This document shows positions 5,946 to 13,678 of a DNA stretch of 34,049 nt, piece by piece. The notes under the pieces are model-generated. The model did no database searches, was not told the origin of the DNA, and worked only from the letters and a program-made list of their open reading frames with translations. The translations under genes were made by a program, and so were the position numbers. The number at the start of each line of letters is the position of its first letter. Positions within the stretch are counted from its first letter, which is position 1. The DNA lies in NCBI GenBank assembly GCA_027886975.1, contig JAPCJK010000011.1, forward strand, positions 1-34,049. Direction: 5' to 3'. This DNA comes from Nitrososphaerota archaeon. GTDB lineage: Archaea > Thermoproteota > Nitrososphaeria > Nitrososphaerales > Gagatemarchaeaceae.

Positions 5946-7265
5946 ATGAGGCTTGAAAGGCAGCGAATTGGCCACGCAGTCAGGACGAACCAGTGGCTTG
6001 CACCCTCCGAACTCAGGGCTCTCCAGGTCCAGAAGCTCAAAGCCCTTCTTTCGCATGCTTACGCCTCAGTCCCTTACCACCGGAGACGTCTCGACGAACG
6101 AGGAATTCGTCCAGATTCCATTAGGTCATTGGCAGATCTTGACAAGGTTCCAGTAATGTCGAAACAGGATCTCAGGGAGAACCCGCTTGAGGACCTGGTG
6201 CCGAAGGGGTTGAAAATCGAGACTTGCAGACGAGCATATACCTCTGGGACAACGGGTACCCCGGTTTTCGTACTTGTTGACCGGGACGCCTTCGCTTGGC
6301 GCCGAGCCTATCTTGAAAGAGTTGCCGATGCCCTGGGCCTTGACCCATGGGAACACAGAGCTACTCTGCGCTTTACCTTTCCGAAGTTCGACCCCCGGGG
6401 CGACCCAGCCAATTTGAAGCTGAAGAAGTGGCTGTCGAGGAGAAGAAATCGGTATTCGCGTGAGTTCTTCTTCACATACGACTGCTTAGAAATCCTCTAT
6501 GATTTGTTGAAGTTCAAGCCCAAGGTGATTCAAGGGAATCCTGCGTACCTGATGAATCTGACCCACGCTCTCAAGGATTCTATGCGGCCCTCACTCAAAA
6601 TGTTGGGTTCAAGCGGGGACACACTGGACCTGGCGACACGCCGAGAGCTGGAGTCATTCTTCGGATGCCCCCTCTATGAAGCATACGGTTCACAGGACCT
6701 TGGTCCGATGGCGTGGCAGTGTCGGAACCGAGAGGGGTTGCACATGAACGTCGATGGATACGTATTCGAGATTGTCGGCAAGGATGGAGGTCTGGCCTCT
6801 GGAGAGTCAGGACGCCTGCTGGTCACATGCCTCGACAACTATGCTATGCCTGTCATAAGATACGAGGTGGGGGACGAAGTGACCCTAGACCCCGAACCAT
6901 GCTCATGCGGGAGGGGCCTCCCACTGATGAAGCGCGTGGATGGGAGGCAGTCAGATTTCCTTGATTTACCCGGAGGAAAGAGGATATCGCCCCAGGCGTT
7001 TGTTTCTTGCATCAATCAGGTAGCGGGCCTTCCTAGATTCCAGCTTGTCGTGAAGACTCCCGCAGACCTAGAACTCCGGCTTTATGCGCAGAATGTCTCA
7101 TCCCTACTCGTGCAGGAATCCCTCAGGAGGTGCCACGAACTTTTTGGAAGGGTCGTCAGTCTGAATGTTGTCCTTGTCAAGGAAGAGCCGAGGGCCAAAC
7201 TCAGAAGCGTGATCCCAAACCCAGACGCTCAAACGTTGGGAATAACAACCTCCCCCGTGACCTAG
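5946..7265 (+). CDS. Phenylacetate-CoA ligase (PaaK)/CapK-like adenylate-forming enzyme
   Basis: 439-aa ANL-superfamily enzyme that should activate a carboxylic acid with ATP to an acyl-adenylate. The A3 motif YTSGTTGTP is at about 98-106, the A5-type motif EAYGSQDLGPM lies mid-protein, and RYEVGDEV is followed by the PaaK-typical CSCGRGLP. A C-terminal lid domain follows (from about 345). Length is normal for PaaK (430-440 aa). Relatives called CapK or coenzyme F390 synthetase-like recur in capsule and polysaccharide loci, where their substrates are mostly unknown. That context fits better here than phenylacetate breakdown, since no paa genes are present. It is transcribed away from the tiny-gene array and converges on a GT4 gene. 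Confidence 0.85.
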   Translation: MRLERQRIGHAVRTNQWLAPSELRALQVQKLKALLSHAYASVPYHRRRLDERGIRPDSIRSLADLDKVPVMSKQDLRENPLEDLVPKGLKIETCRRAYTSGTTGTPVFVLVDRDAFAWRRAYLERVADALGLDPWEHRATLRFTFPKFDPRGDPANLKLKKWLSRRRNRYSREFFFTYDCLEILYDLLKFKPKVIQGNPAYLMNLTHALKDSMRPSLKMLGSSGDTLDLATRRELESFFGCPLYEAYGSQDLGPMAWQCRNREGLHMNVDGYVFEIVGKDGGLASGESGRLLVTCLDNYAMPVIRYEVGDEVTLDPEPCSCGRGLPLMKRVDGRQSDFLDLPGGKRISPQAFVSCINQVAGLPRFQLVVKTPADLELRLYAQNVSSLLVQESLRRCHELFGRVVSLNVVLVKEEPRAKLRSVIPNPDAQTLGITTSPVT

Positions 7266-7386
7266 ATCATCGCCCTCCCACATCTATCCATAGCCGGCCC
7301 TTTCAGACTTCACTTCGCCAACATGGAGGACCCTAGAACGTGGACCCCTGGCTGCCTGCCCGAATTCACATTCTGGCTCTCAAGCC

Positions 7387-8529
7387 TTATCTGTTCATCG
7401 CATCAATCATCTTCCTTGCCACTACCGGCCATTTGAAGCGGCTCACAAAGGTTAGCCCTTTCTGCCCGCGGATCCGCCGAAGCTCGTCGTTCTCCAATAA
7501 TGTCAGAATCGCACGAGAATAACCGACAGAATCATCCTTCGGCACGAACACTCCCACCTCGCCGTAGACCTCTCTAAGCACTGGAATGTCCGAGAGAATG
7601 CAGGGCAAGCCACAGGCCAGGCCTTCCGCCACTACCCTCGCGAAACCTTCAACCATGGAGGGGAGCACAAGGATTTTTGATGCACTAAGCAAATCACGCA
7701 TTGACATCCGGTCGGAGACGTACCCTTCAAAAGCGACATTCTCCGAGATTCCCAGTCTTCGGCTTTTCTCAATCGCCTCGGGCAGATATGGTCCTGACCC
7801 GACCACAAGAAGTTTGGATTCCTTTCTCTTGCTCACGACTTTGCTCCACGCATCGAGGAGGATGCCAACGCCCTTGGCCGGATGGATTCGCCCGACAAAG
7901 ATAGCGTCATACTTCTTAGTCTGCGAAGTCGGAGTGAACCACACGTCCTCGAGTCCGCGTCCTATTACAACTACTCTTCGCGCCCGTAGAACTTCCTTTG
8001 CATAGTTTGCCATTTGATCAGTAGCAGCCAGAGCGACACAGGACGTCCGAAAACCAAACCTCCGAATCAGGTGGAAAGCCACATACCCAAGCATGCTTCG
8101 CCTATGCCTCCGATAGGAATACTTCATGAGACCGAAAAAGCCCTTGGAGTCAACGTGCCTTTTTGCATCGTCCAACACCGAGGTAAGGAACGTCTTCCTC
8201 GTAATCACGCTCGCGAAATATGCAGGCAAGAACGACTTTTCCATATAATCACCGTAGGCGTAGATAGCGTCGCACTTCAACCTCAGGCACAGTCTAAGCG
8301 CTATCAAAGATATCCGAATCATGCTTAGGCTTCCGGAAAATACATCGCGAGGCACTTCAAAGGATTGGAAGTTCAACTGATGAGTTCTTCCGAAGGCGGG
8401 CTGCCGCTCCAGAGTGTATGCGTGGACTCCTAGTCTTGTTAATTCACTCATGAGCTCAATGCAGGTTCTTTCCGCCCCATATGGTGAAAGGGTGGGGTTC
8501 GGTGTTATGAGTACCGAGAGCAGTCTCAT
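7387..8529 (-). CDS. GT4-family glycosyltransferase
   Basis: Retaining GT-B enzyme of about 380 aa. An N-terminal Rossmann lobe begins MRLLSVLITPNPTLSPYGAE, and the nucleotide-sugar lobe starts at YDAIFVGRIHPAKGVGILLDAW. The EX7E motif is intact (EGFARVVAE) and is followed by GLACGLPCILSD. I trimmed the 417-aa track ORF to the ATG at 8529. The first 37 residues would overlap the upstream membrane-protein gene and lie outside the GT fold; the trimmed start lies 29 bases after that gene's stop. Donor and acceptor are unknown. Its C-terminal lobe closely resembles that of the GT4 ending at 16061. Confidence 0.88.
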   Translation of the reverse strand: MRLLSVLITPNPTLSPYGAERTCIELMSELTRLGVHAYTLERQPAFGRTHQLNFQSFEVPRDVFSGSLSMIRISLIALRLCLRLKCDAIYAYGDYMEKSFLPAYFASVITRKTFLTSVLDDAKRHVDSKGFFGLMKYSYRRHRRSMLGYVAFHLIRRFGFRTSCVALAATDQMANYAKEVLRARRVVVIGRGLEDVWFTPTSQTKKYDAIFVGRIHPAKGVGILLDAWSKVVSKRKESKLLVVGSGPYLPEAIEKSRRLGISENVAFEGYVSDRMSMRDLLSASKILVLPSMVEGFARVVAEGLACGLPCILSDIPVLREVYGEVGVFVPKDDSVGYSRAILTLLENDELRRIRGQKGLTFVSRFKWPVVARKMIDAMNR

Positions 8530-8557
8530 GCTTGGAAACGAAGAAGTTTCGTCGTAT

Positions 8558-9061
8558 TTATGAGAATGACGTCGGATCCGGCCGAAGTCGAGCCGAATCG
8601 TGACATACGCGGTTTCTCTCATGGTACCGGCCGTTGACAAGCAGCAGAAAATTGAGAATTGTGAAACTCAGTGCCAGAAAGGCCGCTTCGTGAAGCATCA
8701 AAGGAATGAATGATAGCATGGAAAGTAACTCCCAATAGACAGAAGCGAAATAGATGCTCGCTGCGCACAACAAAACGAATCTTGTTGCTGGCAACTGGCG
8801 CTTCCTCAAGCATGCAAATATGATTCCGGTCGCACTAATCGAGATTAGTGTCTGTAGGGGCTTCGCAAGCGCGAGGCCGGACGAATTGGAGGTAACCCCC
8901 ATTACCCCTCCTGGGAGTAACCCAGCCATCACAAGCGTTGGACTAACTCCTACAATTGTCAAAGAGACCCAATTGGCAAGCTCGTAGAGCCAAACCGAGA
9001 GATAGACGATGGAAGCCGCTCCCGTGAGGTCAGCAAGAATCATAGCTTTGGACGAGAGCAT
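8558..9061 (-). CDS. Unrecognised small integral membrane protein
   Basis: 167-aa hydrophobic protein with about four membrane segments: an N-terminal stretch around VYLSVWLYELANWVSL, then LQTLISISATGIIFACL, FVLLCAASIYFASVYW, and FLALSFTILNFLLLV. It has a charged tail (GRYHERNRVCHDSARLR). No catalytic motif is evident. It could be an accessory membrane subunit for the downstream GT4, with which it is probably co-transcribed. The start ATG at 9061 is used; a second ATG six codons later is possible. Confidence 0.6.
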   Translation of the reverse strand: MLSSKAMILADLTGAASIVYLSVWLYELANWVSLTIVGVSPTLVMAGLLPGGVMGVTSNSSGLALAKPLQTLISISATGIIFACLRKRQLPATRFVLLCAASIYFASVYWELLSMLSFIPLMLHEAAFLALSFTILNFLLLVNGRYHERNRVCHDSARLRPDPTSFS

Positions 9062-9114
9062 TGATCATGCACCCGGAGAAGACGAAGTTATGTCCTTAGG
9101 CATCGAATCGAAGA

Positions 9115-9121
9115 AATATAC
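9115..9121 (-). promoter_or_regulatory. Possible TATA box for the membrane protein/GT4 pair
   Basis: The minus strand reads GTATATTT in the 166-bp gap below the dehydrogenase gene, about 57 bases before the ATG at 9061. This would give a leader of about 30 bases. It is single-copy evidence only. Confidence 0.3.
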
Positions 9122-9227
9122 GTCGTGGATTTGCTATTCCTTACGTTCAGGAATAGGAAGGCTGTCCTTCAATGCCCGACCGCCGTTTTCATCTCAGTCA
9201 TGGCGGCTATTCTTGGACCAGAAATTC

Positions 9228-10601
9228 CTAGCGCCCTCGTCCTACCCCTCGATAAGCAAACCCAGCCCGGATTGCGGCCTCGGGGTCCACCAGGTTACGA
9301 CCGTCAACCAGAACTCTGCTCCTCATCATCTTTGCCAGGCCTTGGAGGTTCAGGGACTTGTACTCCCTGTGTCCGGTCGCGATCACGATGCAATCGGTTC
9401 CCCGGACAGCCTCGTCCATGCTCTTCACCTTCGTCCCGAACACTACATCCCCCTCGTACATCGGGTCATGAATCGACATTTCTCCGCCCATCTCTGCCAA
9501 TCTTCTCCAAATCCCTTCGGCAGGGGTAAGTTGGACGTCTTTGATGTTGGGCTTGTACGCCACACCCAGAAGGGCGATTTTAGACCCTCTGACTGTCTTT
9601 CCAACCTCGTTCAACGCTTCTGATACCAATTGTACCACGTGATCGGGCATCCTATCGTTGATTTCCCTTGCCATGCGTATCATGTACGGAATGTTACCTG
9701 CCCTGACCCCTTCGCTGATCAGATAGTACGAATTCGAGGGCAGACAAGGTCCACCAACCCCCGCCCCGGGGTAGTGCGGAAGGAAGTTGTACTTCGAAGC
9801 GCAACCGTTGATAACTTCTATCGCGTCGATGCCGAGCTTCTCGAAAAGGAGACTGAACTCGTTTGCAAATGCAATGTTCACGTCTCTGAAGAGGTTCTCG
9901 GTGAGTTTGATTGCATTGGCGGTCTTCGGATTGCGAACCTGAATCACTTTCACCCCCAGCGCGGTCTGGTAAAGGGCCGACACGACCCCTAGAGACCGAG
10001 AATCTGTTGCACCGACTACCCTGGGGATGGTTCCCATGTTTGCCAGTATGTTGCCTGGGTCCGAACGCTCCGGGGCGCTGGCGAGGCCGAAGTCCCTACC
10101 TCCTTTCAGGCCCGACTCCGCCTCAATCAAGGGTTGTATCAAGTTCTCCGCCGTCCCTGGCCCTACAGTGCTTTCGACGACAACAATACTCCCCCTCCTT
10201 AGACTTCGTCCTATGGTACTCGAAGCTGACTTCACTGCCGAGTAGTCCGGTGACTTCCTGTCGTCCACCGGAGTAGGAACGCTGATGATGCTGATGTCTG
10301 AGCGCGAGACAGCCTTCCCGATGTCGGTCGTTGCTTGCAGCCTCTTTGCTTTGACCTGTTCTCGTACCATTTTGGGAAGGCCGGGTTCGTCAACGAATTT
10401 GCATTTGCCTCGGTTCACGGATGACACGACTGCGGCGCTAATGTCGGCCCCAAAAACGCGAGCGCCTGCCCTTGCGAGGATGGCAGCTGTGGGCAGCCCG
10501 ATTCTGCCGAGGCCAACCACTGCAATTGTGATTTTCCCTTGTTTCAGTAGCGAGGGCACTCTCGACGGGGAAAGAGAATGTTGTTTGATTGATGCTCTCA
10601 T
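9228..10601 (-). CDS. Nucleotide-sugar 6-dehydrogenase, WecC/UDP-ManNAc type
   Basis: 457-aa NAD-dependent enzyme oxidising C6 of a UDP-HexNAc (ManNAc, GlcNAc or GalNAc) to the uronic acid. The NAD-binding GLGRIG is at 30-35, SAPERSDPG at about 175-183, and the catalytic cysteine is Cys286 in GVGGPCLPSN. A C-terminal UDP-binding domain ends LVDGRNLVDPEAAIRAGF. The SAPER region and GGPCL place it in the UDP-N-acetylhexosamine branch, unlike the neighbouring UDP-glucose-type enzyme. SNS replaces the frequent (K/V)DP after the active site. The first ~25 residues are an extra basic leader, so a later start is conceivable. It lies 27 bases downstream of the DUF457-like gene in the same operon. Confidence 0.88.
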   Translation of the reverse strand: MRASIKQHSLSPSRVPSLLKQGKITIAVVGLGRIGLPTAAILARAGARVFGADISAAVVSSVNRGKCKFVDEPGLPKMVREQVKAKRLQATTDIGKAVSRSDISIISVPTPVDDRKSPDYSAVKSASSTIGRSLRRGSIVVVESTVGPGTAENLIQPLIEAESGLKGGRDFGLASAPERSDPGNILANMGTIPRVVGATDSRSLGVVSALYQTALGVKVIQVRNPKTANAIKLTENLFRDVNIAFANEFSLLFEKLGIDAIEVINGCASKYNFLPHYPGAGVGGPCLPSNSYYLISEGVRAGNIPYMIRMAREINDRMPDHVVQLVSEALNEVGKTVRGSKIALLGVAYKPNIKDVQLTPAEGIWRRLAEMGGEMSIHDPMYEGDVVFGTKVKSMDEAVRGTDCIVIATGHREYKSLNLQGLAKMMRSRVLVDGRNLVDPEAAIRAGFAYRGVGRGR

Positions 10602-10628
10602 GCGTCGTTTCGACCAGATGGTCGTATA

Positions 10629-11219
10629 TTAGTTTCTTACGAAGTTGGGTGGACGAGTGTTGAACCTTGTTAGGAGTCCGGCCATTATTGCCAAGACGAA
10701 CGCCGACACGTAGAGCCAGGGATAGATTGAGTTGAGTGCGTAGTATTGCATCGAGAATGGGTAAAACAAGGGAAAGAGGCCGGTATCGACTGCCAAATGG
10801 CCCAAGAAAGCAGCGCCAATGAGGACTCCTGTTTCAATGGGCTTTTTCAACAGTATCAACTCGGCGAGGACAACGACCCCCAAGAATAGAAGCGAGTGGG
10901 CGGGTCTTATCGGCTGTGGAATTCCAAGAGCCGCGGGGATATGGTCTAGGTCGAACAGCAGCATAAGAACGACAGAAAGTATTACAGGTCTCATACTAAA
11001 TCGGATTGAAAAGAGACTCGTTGCGAAGCCGACGGCCAAACCCATCGCCGAAAGAGCGACCAAATGGGGCGGGATGGAGTAGATGGGCCGAAAAGTACCT
11101 ATCTTGAAATGAATGTCGCTTGTTAGCACTGAGACGGCCGTAAAGGTAAGCCCGACGGCAATGAAGACTGCGCTCACCTCGAGGACTTCCCGAATTGAGC
11201 CTCTAATGCTGTTCATCAT
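10629..11219 (-). CDS. DUF457/YdjM-like membrane-bound metal-dependent hydrolase
   Basis: About 196 aa from the ATG at 11219. The hydrophobic protein has roughly five membrane segments and the metal-ligand pattern of the family: DLDH at 90-93, RPAHS with His108, and GHLAVD with His141 and Asp145. The 237-aa track ORF starts inside the upstream dehydrogenase gene, so I used the ATG 46 bases after that gene's stop; a second ATG lies one codon later. Family members are usually described as putative membrane hydrolases of unknown substrate. Its place between two nucleotide-sugar dehydrogenases suggests a lipid-linked glycan or membrane role, which is inference. Confidence 0.68.
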   Translation of the reverse strand: MMNSIRGSIREVLEVSAVFIAVGLTFTAVSVLTSDIHFKIGTFRPIYSIPPHLVALSAMGLAVGFATSLFSIRFSMRPVILSVVLMLLFDLDHIPAALGIPQPIRPAHSLLFLGVVVLAELILLKKPIETGVLIGAAFLGHLAVDTGLFPLFYPFSMQYYALNSIYPWLYVSAFVLAIMAGLLTRFNTRPPNFVRN

Positions 11220-11265
11220 TGAATGGTTACCCTGGACCCAGGAAGACGAGAAACCTTTGGTCTCC

Positions 11266-12609
11266 CTAGTCCGCGCTTCCGATTCTCGCGTATTGAACAC
11301 CCCCCTTAGCGAAGGTTGAAGGTCTGTAGAGCCGTCTGCCATCGACTATGACGGGGGTAGCCATCAAACTCACGTAGTCCTTGGGGGTGAGCCGACGGAA
11401 CTCATCCCAATCTGTTCCTATGATACAACACTCTGCCCCTTTTAGCGATGCCTTTGCGGAAGTCCCGTACCTGACCCTAGACCCGAGGATTTCAGCAGCC
11501 TTGTCCATGCCCTGGGGGTCGTAAACGGTCACGACTGCTCCTTCCTTGATGAGCTTACGTGCTATGAGCATTGCTCTGGATTCTCTCAGATCATCACTGT
11601 TCGCCTTGAAGGTGAGACCTAGCAAGGTCACTTTCTTTCCCTTGATAGAGACACCGAGGTTCTTCGCCATTTCCAGTGTCTTTTCCGGCTGTGTGTCATT
11701 GATGCGTAGCGCCGCCTCCAGAAGCCCAGCGTTTTCACCCAGTTCGGTTGCCCTGGCTGCGAGGGCGCGCGTATCTTTCGGCAGGCAGCTTCCCCCGAAG
11801 CCTATTCCCGCCTTCGCGTATCTCCTGTCAAGTTTCGCTATGTCGACAAGCCCCCGTGCGACTGAATCTATGTCTCCTCCAGGAGTGCGGGAACAGATGT
11901 TTGCGATTGTGTTGAGGAAGGTGAGAGTAACGGCTCGGTAGGCGTTTACTGCGTACTTGATGAACTCGGCGTTCGTCGCAGAAGTCACCAGGTAGCGCGA
12001 CCTGCCAAGGTTCAGATTGCGGTAGAATCCCTTGAGGGCTCGTATCGAAGTGGGGTCAGAAGACCCTATCAGAACGGTTGATTGGTGCTTCGAATCCCAG
12101 ATGGCGCTTCCCTCTCTCAGGAACTCCGGGTTGGCAGCCAAGCCGAAACCTGTCCCCTCCTCCTTCCTGGATTCCTTCTCTAGGATCGTCTTCACCAATC
12201 CATCCGTCGAACCAGGGAGGACCGTGCTCTTGACGACAACTAGGCGGTAATCGAGGGTCCTCAACGACTTTCCAATGCTCGAGGCCGCGTCCCTGACGTA
12301 GCGGAGGTCGATTGCGCCGTTGGGGCCGCTCGGAGTTCCAACTGTTATGAAGACCATGTTCGAGTCTCGCAGTGCATCTTCATAGCTTGACGTAAGCGAA
12401 AGTCGCCCACTCCGCAGGGCCGTCTTGAGCATCCCCTTGAGGCCCGGCTCATGGATGGGTGTTGACCCACGGTTGATCATTCTGACCCTCTTCCGGTCGA
12501 TTTCGAGGCCTTTCACGCGAAATCCCCGGTCTGCGAAGACCACGGCGCTGCAGAGCCCAACGTAACCCAGCCCCACGACTGCGACGCTCTGCTTCGGATT
12601 ATCTGCCAA
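11266..12609 (-). CDS. UDP-glucose/GDP-mannose-type 6-dehydrogenase (Ugd-like)
   Basis: 447-aa NAD-dependent enzyme producing a nucleotide uronate, most likely UDP-glucuronate. The NAD-binding GLGYVG is at 13-18, ANPEFLREGSAI at 159-170, and Lys218 lies in FIKYAVNAYRA. The catalytic Cys275 is in GFGGSCLPKDTRAL, and the C-terminal UDP-binding domain includes GLTFKANSDDLRES. Length and motif order are canonical. The start is TTG at 12609. A TATA-like box at 12640-12648 implies a leader of about 8 bases. First gene of a minus-strand block with DUF457-like and WecC-type genes. GDP-mannose as substrate cannot be excluded by eye. Confidence 0.9.
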   Translation of the reverse strand: MADNPKQSVAVVGLGYVGLCSAVVFADRGFRVKGLEIDRKRVRMINRGSTPIHEPGLKGMLKTALRSGRLSLTSSYEDALRDSNMVFITVGTPSGPNGAIDLRYVRDAASSIGKSLRTLDYRLVVVKSTVLPGSTDGLVKTILEKESRKEEGTGFGLAANPEFLREGSAIWDSKHQSTVLIGSSDPTSIRALKGFYRNLNLGRSRYLVTSATNAEFIKYAVNAYRAVTLTFLNTIANICSRTPGGDIDSVARGLVDIAKLDRRYAKAGIGFGGSCLPKDTRALAARATELGENAGLLEAALRINDTQPEKTLEMAKNLGVSIKGKKVTLLGLTFKANSDDLRESRAMLIARKLIKEGAVVTVYDPQGMDKAAEILGSRVRYGTSAKASLKGAECCIIGTDWDEFRRLTPKDYVSLMATPVIVDGRRLYRPSTFAKGGVQYARIGSAD

Positions 12610-12639
12610 GGCTAAGACCGAGACACCTCGGAAAATCGA

Positions 12640-12648
12640 TTCTTAAGA
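12640..12648 (-). promoter_or_regulatory. Possible TATA box of the Ugd-like gene
   Basis: The minus strand reads TCTTAAGAA, centred about 35 bases before the TTG at 12609. It sits in the 163-bp divergent region shared with the GT2 gene. It resembles the CTTAAG boxes of the tiny genes. Confidence 0.4.
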
Positions 12649-12772
12649 TGATTCCACGGCAAAGGTGTAGCGTTAGTAGGGAGCAAGACCAGACCCTGGA
12701 ACCTTCTGACGTCTGGCGTCTGAGGCACTGCGCGCCAATGGATAAGAGCCGCTCTTGGGGCTCTCAGACTCG

Positions 12773-13675
12773 ATGGTGAGCAACCCAAGGGTCTCAGTCG
12801 TCATGCCGAACTTCAACGAGGCAGAGTTCCTCGGGAAGGCCATCGAAAGCGTCCTTGGGCAGACCATGGCCGATCTGGAGTTGATAGTAGTGGATGGGCA
12901 TTCAACTGACAACTCGTTGAAAATCGCCCGTTCATACGCTGACGAGGACAATAGGGTCCGAGTCATAACAGAAGAGGAGCGAAAGGGAGTCTCTGCATCC
13001 AGGAACATCGGGATCCGGGAAGCGAAGGGGGAGGCAATCGCATTCCTCGATTCAGACGACCTGTACGCCCCCGAGAAACTCGAAAAGCAGTGGGCCCATC
13101 TCAAGGCCCAACCTAACCCTGTAATCGTTTATTGCGACCGATGGAAACTGGACATTGATGGGATGACGCTTCCTCCGGAAAGCTTGCAGCGACGCGCTGG
13201 GAGCGGAATGATTTTTGGGGACTTCGTCACGCGCGCTTTTGGGCACATTCACACTATCCTTGTGCCCGCACAGTGCCTCGGGCGAGTGGGATTGTTCGAC
13301 GAGTCTCTGAGATGGGCAGAGGACTACGACCTGCTCCTCCGACTTGCTCGGTCGTATCCTTTCGAATACGTTGATGAGAAGCTCTACGGGTACAGAAAGC
13401 ATCCTGGGAACACCCAAAACATCATGGACAGGCAAAGCCGACTCCGGAGCCAAGCCATAGTCCTCGAGAGGAATCTCCGGGTTGGTGGGAAACTGATGAC
13501 CCCTGATCAGAAGAAATCGGTTGTCAAAGAGCTTCTGAGGCTTTATTCCGAAACGAATCAGCGAGGAAGGTTGTTGAAGCTGGGGCTGACGAGCCGTCCA
13601 GGACCAAGATACGTCCTAAGATATTTCGGTCGCAGGGGCTTGAAACTCCTCGAGGGCACCAGAACAGCCGGGTGA
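12773..13675 (+). CDS. GT2-family glycosyltransferase
   Basis: About 300-aa inverting GT-A enzyme. It opens RVSVVMPNFNEAEFLGKAIESV, and LELIVVDGHSTDNS carries the nucleotide-binding Asp. The metal-binding DXD-like motif is FLDSDDLY, and WAEDYDLLLRLA is the ED-type acceptor-side motif. No membrane segment is present, so it is cytosolic. I used the ATG at 12773 rather than the TTG at 12755 because GT2 folds start immediately before RVSVV. AGAGCC and GGCTCT arms with an 8-base spacer lie at 12745-12764, just upstream. It is the only plus-strand GT here, and its stop is 3 bases from that of the convergent kinase-like gene. Confidence 0.9.
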   Translation: MVSNPRVSVVMPNFNEAEFLGKAIESVLGQTMADLELIVVDGHSTDNSLKIARSYADEDNRVRVITEEERKGVSASRNIGIREAKGEAIAFLDSDDLYAPEKLEKQWAHLKAQPNPVIVYCDRWKLDIDGMTLPPESLQRRAGSGMIFGDFVTRAFGHIHTILVPAQCLGRVGLFDESLRWAEDYDLLLRLARSYPFEYVDEKLYGYRKHPGNTQNIMDRQSRLRSQAIVLERNLRVGGKLMTPDQKKSVVKELLRLYSETNQRGRLLKLGLTSRPGPRYVLRYFGRRGLKLLEGTRTAG

Positions 13676-13678
13676 GGT

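Noticed and set aside
8530-8640. N-terminal 37 residues of the 417-aa GT4 track ORF
   Set aside because: They overlap the upstream membrane-protein gene and precede the natural GT4 start MRLLSVLITP at 8529.
9009-9623. 204-aa plus-strand ORF
   Set aside because: It runs antisense across the WecC-type dehydrogenase, has no domain-like pattern, and is explained by codon bias of the real gene.
12745-12764. AGAGCC/GGCTCT inverted repeat upstream of the plus-strand GT2
   Set aside because: It has only 6-bp arms in a G/C-rich stretch with no second copy, so it is too weak to list as an operator.
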